Positions 5,458 to 10,013 of a stretch of DNA of 10,013 bases are shown piece after piece. Every line of letters begins with the position of its first letter. The stretch's first letter is position 1. The stretch is from Holosporales bacterium. Its GTDB lineage: Bacteria; Pseudomonadota; Alphaproteobacteria; RUG11792. Location: assembly GCA_031266385.1 (NCBI GenBank), contig JAISBC010000028.1, positions 1 to 10,013 on the forward strand, read 5' to 3'. The translations under genes were made by a program, and so were the position numbers. The notes beneath the pieces are model-generated. The model was not told the DNA's origin and made no database searches. It worked only from the letters and a program-made list of their open reading frames with translations.

Positions 5458-6924
5458 ATGTCCGATGAAATAATTGTTATTCCAGAAGAAGCGAGCATTC
5501 TTGATATTCTCCTTCACGAAAAGAAAATGGCTAGATTTCCAGAGCAGGAAGAACTGGCCAAAGAATTGTTGTCTGGTCTCGTCGCCGAGTTAAAGGCGCT
5601 GACTGAGCCCCCATCAGAAGGGGGAATCGTGCAATTCTTGATGCGTAGGATCGTTGAGATTGATGAACTCCTTTCGGCTCAGATTAACGAAATCTTACAT
5701 CATCCAGACTTCCAAAAATTAGAAGGCTCATGGAGGGGATTGCATTATTTCGTGATGAATACCGAGACGAGTACTCGGCTTAAGATTAGGGTATTGAACG
5801 CCTCTCTTCAGGATCTTCGTGATGACCTAACGAAGGCCATCGAATTCGATCAGAGTGCTCTTTTCAAGAAAATTTATGAGGAGGAGTATGGGACTTTCGG
5901 TGGAGCGCCGTATTCTTGTCTAATCGGAGATTTTGCTTTCACCAATCATCCGCAGGATATTCTATTTTTGGAGCATATGTCTGGATTGGCGGCCGCCGCT
6001 CATACTCCGTTTATAGCATCGGTTTCTCCACTTTTTTTCAATCTCGATAAGTTTGAAGATATGCCGTTGCCGAGAGATTTGGCGAAACTTTTCGAATCTC
6101 CAGATTATATTAAATGGAATTCCTTCCGTAATTCGGAAGATTCTCGCTATGTTACCCTCCTTCTGCCGAGGATTTTGATGAGGTTACCGTATGGCCCGAG
6201 TACTCTCCCAGTCGCCGAGTTTAATTTCAATGAAGACGTTGGAATTGGGGATACAAGCAGATTTTGCTGGGGCAATCCGGTATATGCTCTGGGGCAACGC
6301 ATAACGAATGCCTTTGCTCTACACAGCTGGACGGCGGCCATCAGAGGAGTCGAGGGAGGTGGTGTCGTCGAGGGGTTACCGACCTATATTTTCAAGACCT
6401 TGGAAGGGGATAAAACCGTTAAATGCCCAACAGAGGTTGCCATTACCGATCGTCGTGAAAAAGAATTGAGTGATCTCGGATTCATTTCAGTTTGTTACTG
6501 CAAGGGATCGGATTTCGCCGTCTTTTTCGGTTGTCAGACGACACAAAAACCAAAGGTCTATAACCTGGATGATGCCAATGCCAATGCTTCGATCTCGGCC
6601 AGGGTGACATATCTCCTGGCCGCCTCGAGGTTTGCCCACTACATAAAAGTTATAATTAGGGATAAAATTGGAGTTTTCCTGACGAAGGAAAATGTCGAGA
6701 ATTACCTAAATACATGGTTGGCATCATACATCCTCCTGAGTGATGATGCTCCGGCTAGCGTAAAGGCCTCTTACCCCCTTCGAGAGGGGAGAATTGATGT
6801 ATACGACGTCCCTGGATCACCCGGATCATATAGGGCCGTGATATATCTCAGACCTCACTTCCAACTGGAGGAATTGACGGCATCGATCAGGCTCGTCGCT
6901 AATCTTCCGGCCAGGGCTGGGTAA
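5458..6924 (+). CDS. tssC: Type VI secretion sheath large subunit TssC (VipB/ImpC)
   Basis: The product has 488 residues, the normal length. TssC forms the bulk of the contractile sheath together with TssB. Family landmarks include EGSWRGLHYFV (89-99), the RVLNASLQDLRDDL stretch (111-124), GAPYSCLIGDFAF (149-161), and the C-terminal segment with TSARF-like AASRFAHYIKVIIRDKIG and PGSPGSYRAVIYLRPHFQLE. The reading frame is intact with no sign of decay, which suggests a working sheath. GGAG lies about ten bases before the ATG. The next gene begins four bases after the stop. Confidence 0.96.
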   Translation: MSDEIIVIPEEASILDILLHEKKMARFPEQEELAKELLSGLVAELKALTEPPSEGGIVQFLMRRIVEIDELLSAQINEILHHPDFQKLEGSWRGLHYFVMNTETSTRLKIRVLNASLQDLRDDLTKAIEFDQSALFKKIYEEEYGTFGGAPYSCLIGDFAFTNHPQDILFLEHMSGLAAAAHTPFIASVSPLFFNLDKFEDMPLPRDLAKLFESPDYIKWNSFRNSEDSRYVTLLLPRILMRLPYGPSTLPVAEFNFNEDVGIGDTSRFCWGNPVYALGQRITNAFALHSWTAAIRGVEGGGVVEGLPTYIFKTLEGDKTVKCPTEVAITDRREKELSDLGFISVCYCKGSDFAVFFGCQTTQKPKVYNLDDANANASISARVTYLLAASRFAHYIKVIIRDKIGVFLTKENVENYLNTWLASYILLSDDAPASVKASYPLREGRIDVYDVPGSPGSYRAVIYLRPHFQLEELTASIRLVANLPARAG

Positions 6925-6928
6925 TAGC

Positions 6929-8065
6929 ATGATTTGGGGAGGTTTGAAATCGATCGCTTTGACGATCCTTATAGGATGCCTCTCCATTTCGAATTCTTTC
7001 GCTACCAAACCAATTACTTTGACTCCCGTAGATCAGGAGAAGATGAGAAGTCTTGTCGCGCAGAGCTCTGGTTCCGTCGTCTTACTATATTGCATGCCGT
7101 CTGGTTCATCCAGCAATGAAAGAATTTTTAATTCTGGATGTTTGGATCAATCCTGTCATAATCCTTTCGTCAAATCGGCGGTAATCGTTACGAAAAATGG
7201 TACCATCCTGACTGAGTCCCATGGGATGGACAATAATACGAAGATTTTCGCATATGTTGGAGATGGCCCGATCGATGTGAGAGTGAAGAGCCAGAATGTC
7301 CGGGAAGTGAAAGTTGTCAAGGTATTTCCTGGCCTGGGATTAGCTGTTTTGAAGATGGTTCCCAAAGGGGATGAAGAGTTTACTCCTTTAGCATTTGGTG
7401 ACGAATCGGATGTGGAAAATGGAGTTATAATAGGGAAGGCCAGAGGCAAAATCTTCGTTAGCTTGGCGCATCCAGCAAATTCTTCCAGTACATTTGAATC
7501 ATGCGCCATACCGATATTTAAGGGAACCGTAGTTAAAACTGATGGAGTGCGACGTGGCCAATTGAGCCTTTTTAGTTGGGGTGCTACGGCTGAGGTGACT
7601 GGTGGATGTCTTTTAGGTAAGGATGGTAACCTGTATGGTATTGCTGTGTGTATCTACGATAGTTTTGCTATGCCGCACCTAGTTTTTATTCCTACTGGAA
7701 TCTGCAAACAGGCTCTAGGTATTGCTGTTCCTGAAGCGAGAAAATCCCCCGATGAGTTTAAGACTGGAATTAAGGTCAAGACCGATCCAGGAGTTAAATT
7801 GGATGATTCCTTATTGAAGTCTGTAAATTGGCCGGAAGATTCTGATTCGAAAACTCCAGTCGTCGTTGAATCGGTAATTCACGATGCTCCAGCCGACAAG
7901 GCCGGAATCCTCCCGGGTGATATTATCCTGAAATTCGAAGATGATCATGTGCCGAACGATAAGACCTTTAAGAATCTGGAAGATCATTCTATTGGGAAGC
8001 AGAGCGTTGTTCTCACCATTTTGAGGGATAGCAAAATAATTGAAATCGAGGTCAGTGTTATCTAA
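6929..8065 (+). CDS. Secreted HtrA-like trypsin-fold protein with PDZ domain, probable pseudoprotease
   Basis: The product has 378 residues. A signal peptide covers about 1-25 (hydrophobic LTILIGCLSI, then SFA|TK). A trypsin-like domain follows, recognisable by NGTILTESHGM, where H98 matches the catalytic His of TNNHV in HtrA/DegP. At the catalytic Asp site (DLAVLK in the family) it reads GLAVLK, with G137. At the Ser site (GNSGGPL) it reads VTGGCLL, with T224. A PDZ domain lies at about 308-375, with KAGILPGDIILKF. Loss of Asp and Ser argues against classic proteolysis; a chaperone or binding role is inferred. Seven Cys in the exported part could form disulfides. It starts four bases after tssC, suggesting co-transcription and perhaps a role linked to T6SS, though this may be only position. 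Confidence 0.75.
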   Translation: MIWGGLKSIALTILIGCLSISNSFATKPITLTPVDQEKMRSLVAQSSGSVVLLYCMPSGSSSNERIFNSGCLDQSCHNPFVKSAVIVTKNGTILTESHGMDNNTKIFAYVGDGPIDVRVKSQNVREVKVVKVFPGLGLAVLKMVPKGDEEFTPLAFGDESDVENGVIIGKARGKIFVSLAHPANSSSTFESCAIPIFKGTVVKTDGVRRGQLSLFSWGATAEVTGGCLLGKDGNLYGIAVCIYDSFAMPHLVFIPTGICKQALGIAVPEARKSPDEFKTGIKVKTDPGVKLDDSLLKSVNWPEDSDSKTPVVVESVIHDAPADKAGILPGDIILKFEDDHVPNDKTFKNLEDHSIGKQSVVLTILRDSKIIEIEVSVI

Positions 8066-8085
8066 CGATGTGGTGAGTTTGGGTG

Positions 8086-8091
8086 TATAAT
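8086..8091 (+). promoter_or_regulatory. -10 box candidate upstream of gltX
   Basis: A perfect TATAAT lies 35 bases before the gltX start. No good -35 box is seen 17 bases upstream (TAACGA), and the TG of an extended -10 is not in register. The 61-base gap after the preceding gene makes a separate promoter plausible. Confidence 0.4.
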
Positions 8092-8126
8092 ATCCTTACC
8101 GGGTTTTTCATTTGAAAATTTTTTGA

Positions 8127-9611
8127 GTGTCTTGTAAGGTTAGGTTTGCTCCGAGTCCGACCGGATTCATGCATATTGGGAATGCGAGAATAGCCGTCAT
8201 TAATTATCTTTTTTGCAGGAAAGATACTAGACCCCCTCCTAAACCCCCACAATCAGATCTATTACTAGGAGACACGGAGCACAGAAGCGGAGTGTACTTA
8301 GGGGTACATGAGCATTCGAGCACCGGATCGACGAAGGAAGAGACTGATAGTGGGAGGTTGGGGAGGGGGTCTAAGGATGGGAAATTTCTTCTGAGGATAG
8401 ACGATACCGATAAACTGCGTTCCGAAAAAAGATATGAGGATTCGATTTTGAACGATCTGGAATGGCTCGGAATTTCCTATGATGAATTTTTTAGGCAGTC
8501 TGAGAAAATTGATCGCTATCGTGATGTTATGGAGCAACTCATTAAAGATGAATTTTTGTATAAATGCTTCGAAACACCGGAGGAGCTGGAATTTAAAAGG
8601 AGAAGTGCTATATCGAAGGGAATGGCTCCGGTTTATGATCGCGCCTCCCTCAATCTAACGTCCACCGAAAAAGAGGTTCTCGAAAGAAACGGAACCCCTC
8701 ACTATTGGAGATTTAGGTTACCGGATGGTATCGTTTCTTGGAACGACATGATCCTGGGAGAGATTTCATATGATTTGTCTAGTATAAGCGATCCGGTAAT
8801 CGTCAAGACCGACGGAACGTTTTTATACACTTTTTCTTCGGTCGTAGATGATTTTGATTCTGGAATCACTCATATAATAAGGGGGCAAGATCATGTTACA
8901 AATACGGCCGCCCAAATCGCGATGTTTGATGCCATATCCCGCGGTGAGTTTAAAATAGATTTTGCTCATATTTCACTTTTTATCAATAAGGATGGTTCGC
9001 AATTCTCGAAGAGACTCGGAAGTATGAATCTGGGCGATATCAGGCAGAATGGTATCGACCCGATGGCAATCTCAGATCTGTTGGCTACCCTCGGGACATC
9101 TCTGGATACCATTCCATTTTTTCGAATTGATGAGCTTATAGATTATTTCGATATTACCAAATTCAGTTCGAATTCGCCAAAGTTTGATATCGAAGATATT
9201 TCAAAAATAAATAAAAAAATTATAAAAAACAAAACTTATGAGGAGGTCCAGGAAAATCTTGGAGATAAGTTTACAATGAGTAATGAGGAGTTTTTGATTA
9301 TCAGAGATAACGTCGATACATACAGCGATTTTGTTGAATGGCAAAAAATATTACGGTCCGGGTTTGCGGCGGAAATATCTCTTTCTCCTCAAGAAAAAGA
9401 TATCTTAAAAGTGTTCGCTGAAGTAGCCGATAAAACCAACGCTTTGGATATTGTTGCTGATAGAACGAAACTGTCTGGGAAGAATCTGTATCTGCCGATT
9501 AGATTAGCTTTGACCGGGCGTAAAACTGGCCCACACATTCAGCAACTGATGGATCTGTTGGGAAAGGAGGAGGTAGCAAGACGGATCACGAGACCAAACT
9601 ACCCCTCGTAA
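8127..9611 (+). CDS. gltX: Glutamyl-tRNA synthetase, GluRS2 type, with in-frame insertion
   Basis: This class I synthetase charges tRNA with glutamate. It shows FAPSPTG, the HIGH-like HIGN (16-19), LLRIDDTD, IIRGQDHVTNTAAQ and the KMSKS-like FSKR (293-296). The C-terminal half (SKRLGS, ATLGTS, LYLPIRLALTGR) fits the second, tRNA-Gln-linked GluRS of alphaproteobacteria, which may misacylate tRNA-Gln for GatCAB; substrate choice is inferred. GTG 8127 must be the start or nearly so, because an in-frame TGA directly precedes it and the conserved N-terminus begins at once; no good ribosome site is visible. Length is 494, about 51 more than expected, owing to an extra segment at 34-84. Without it, 443 residues remain, normal for the type. 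All catalytic motifs are intact, so the enzyme is probably active. Confidence 0.93.
   Translation: MSCKVRFAPSPTGFMHIGNARIAVINYLFCRKDTRPPPKPPQSDLLLGDTEHRSGVYLGVHEHSSTGSTKEETDSGRLGRGSKDGKFLLRIDDTDKLRSEKRYEDSILNDLEWLGISYDEFFRQSEKIDRYRDVMEQLIKDEFLYKCFETPEELEFKRRSAISKGMAPVYDRASLNLTSTEKEVLERNGTPHYWRFRLPDGIVSWNDMILGEISYDLSSISDPVIVKTDGTFLYTFSSVVDDFDSGITHIIRGQDHVTNTAAQIAMFDAISRGEFKIDFAHISLFINKDGSQFSKRLGSMNLGDIRQNGIDPMAISDLLATLGTSLDTIPFFRIDELIDYFDITKFSSNSPKFDIEDISKINKKIIKNKTYEEVQENLGDKFTMSNEEFLIIRDNVDTYSDFVEWQKILRSGFAAEISLSPQEKDILKVFAEVADKTNALDIVADRTKLSGKNLYLPIRLALTGRKTGPHIQQLMDLLGKEEVARRITRPNYPS
8226..8378 (+). mobile_element. 153-bp palindromic element inserted in frame in gltX
   Basis: The segment lies between CRKD and GKFLLRIDDTD, which are adjacent in normal GluRS. 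It has 12-bp perfect inverted repeats near its ends (TAGACCCCCTCC 8228-8239; complement at 8362-8373), and the flanking Lys-Asp codons are doubled (8220-8225 and 8373-8378), as after target duplication. Length is a multiple of three and no stop occurs, so 51 residues rich in P, G, S, T and charged residues are added. Both half-modules recur in the window (2100-2129, 9838-9865). This strongly recalls Rickettsia palindromic elements, which also insert in frame in genes, but I see no sequence match to a named class. Confidence 0.8.
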
Positions 9612-9675
9612 TTCGACCCATCACTACTTTAACAACTCTATCGTTCTTGTTAGAAAATTTGTTAAATATTTTCAT
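9586..9675 (-). pseudogene. Orphan leader of the variable array, without body
   Basis: ATG 9675 on the minus strand follows GGGAGG and opens MKIFNKFSNKNDRVVKVVMG, 29 residues, stopping inside the end of gltX. The first eleven residues equal the leader peptide of genes A and B except for one Ser for Ala. The G run, signal-peptide core and body are absent. It looks like a truncated or recombined cassette, overlapping gltX by 26 bases. A translated small peptide cannot be excluded because the ribosome site is intact. Confidence 0.6.
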
Positions 9676-9712
9676 AAAAATATATCCTCCCTAATATTTC
9701 TATAATCATCAT
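9642..9712 (-). repeat. Leader repeat copy 3, inverted
   Basis: The reverse complement agrees with 1037-1107 at 67 of 71 positions, covering the untranslated leader, ribosome site and first eleven codons. It is opposite in direction to copies 1 and 2, so copies 2 and 3 form long inverted repeats around the 8.5 kb holding the secreted-protein genes, the tssBC unit and gltX. Confidence 0.85.
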
Positions 9713-9813
9713 ATATCATTAGTATTTAAATTTAGTAAACAAGAGGAATCATATAAGTCACAACATTTAGTAATAAACTAAGCGTCAGCCCTCCGCCTTG
9801 TTAGAGAGGTGAC

Positions 9814-9948
9814 ATGAGATCTCTTCCGAAACCTTTAGAATCAGAGTTTGTGGTAGGAGACACGGATGATGTCTATTCAAATATTTCAGGTGCAGGCCTT
9901 ACCACCCCACATGTTTTAAAACCATCCACAGTTCATGTAAAAAATTAA
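9814..9948 (+). CDS. Small open frame carrying a motif of the gltX insertion
   Basis: The product has 44 residues; AGAGG lies about four bases before ATG. Residues 6-19 (KPLESEFVVGDTDD) align without a gap to KPPQSDLLLGDTEH in the gltX insertion, mostly by conservative exchanges (D/E, L/F, L/V). This pattern hints that the element is selected as protein, or was derived from one. The rest has no recognisable similarity. It could be an independent small gene, a remnant of a larger one, or a chance frame through a repeat copy. The bases after it (9949-10013) show no feature. Confidence 0.35.
   Translation: MRSLPKPLESEFVVGDTDDVYSNISGAGLTTPHVLKPSTVHVKN
9838..9865 (+). repeat. Second fragment of the gltX-type repeat element
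   Basis: AATCAGA, eight variable bases, then TAGGAGACACGGA match 8251-8278 of the gltX insertion at 22 of 28 positions. This is the 5' half of the element, whereas the copy at 2100-2129 is the 3' half. Confidence 0.6.
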
Positions 9949-10013
9949 AGCCAACAAATATACGGCTCAGCATTCTCAATCCTCGTTGGAATAGTGACTT
10001 TTTAGATCTTAGC

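Noticed and set aside
1..10013. CRISPR array, tRNA or rRNA genes, transposase
   Set aside because: I saw no evenly spaced direct repeats, no tRNA cloverleaf landmarks and no transposase motifs on either strand by reading.

Overview
The window looks like part of the genome of a host-associated, probably obligately intracellular alphaproteobacterium, with Holosporales- or Rickettsiales-like symbionts the best guess. The pointers are an alphaproteobacterial GluRS2-type glutamyl-tRNA synthetase that carries an in-frame palindromic insertion resembling Rickettsia palindromic elements, a type VI secretion (T6SS) sheath gene pair, and many signal-peptide-bearing proteins of no family I recognise. 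Assignment to an order is inference. I saw no tRNA, rRNA, CRISPR array or transposase.

Left part (1-2030, + strand): a tandem array of at least three secreted, membrane-anchored proteins with a C-terminal membrane segment and a short basic tail. The first is cut by the window edge. The two complete ones share a nearly identical leader (Shine-Dalgarno, start, about 21 codons), then a run of 14 or 13 G, then unrelated-looking ectodomains. In both, the G run leaves the strong start out of frame with the body. Removing one G (or adding two) restores a signal peptide with a fitting cleavage site. This is a classic phase-variation arrangement and is the most striking system in the window. A third, inverted copy of the leader, without G run or body, lies behind gltX at 9586-9712.

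Middle (2030-4740, - strand): two separately transcribed genes for Sec-exported, proline-rich proteins of unknown function. Both have a near-identical promoter (TTGCAT, 17 bp, TACAAT or TACACT). The larger one contains two copies of a domain of about 100 residues.

Right part (4820-9611, + strand): tssB and tssC encode the contractile T6SS sheath. Four bases after tssC comes a secreted HtrA-like protein with a PDZ domain whose catalytic Asp and Ser positions are substituted, so it is probably a pseudoprotease. Next is gltX with a 153-bp in-frame insertion bounded by 12-bp inverted repeats. Fragments related to that insertion occur at 2100-2129 and 9838-9865, so a dispersed small repeat family is present.

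Together the window combines export machinery, exported proteins and variable surface proteins, as expected of a bacterium facing a host cell or rival microbes. Functional links between these blocks are inferred from proximity only.
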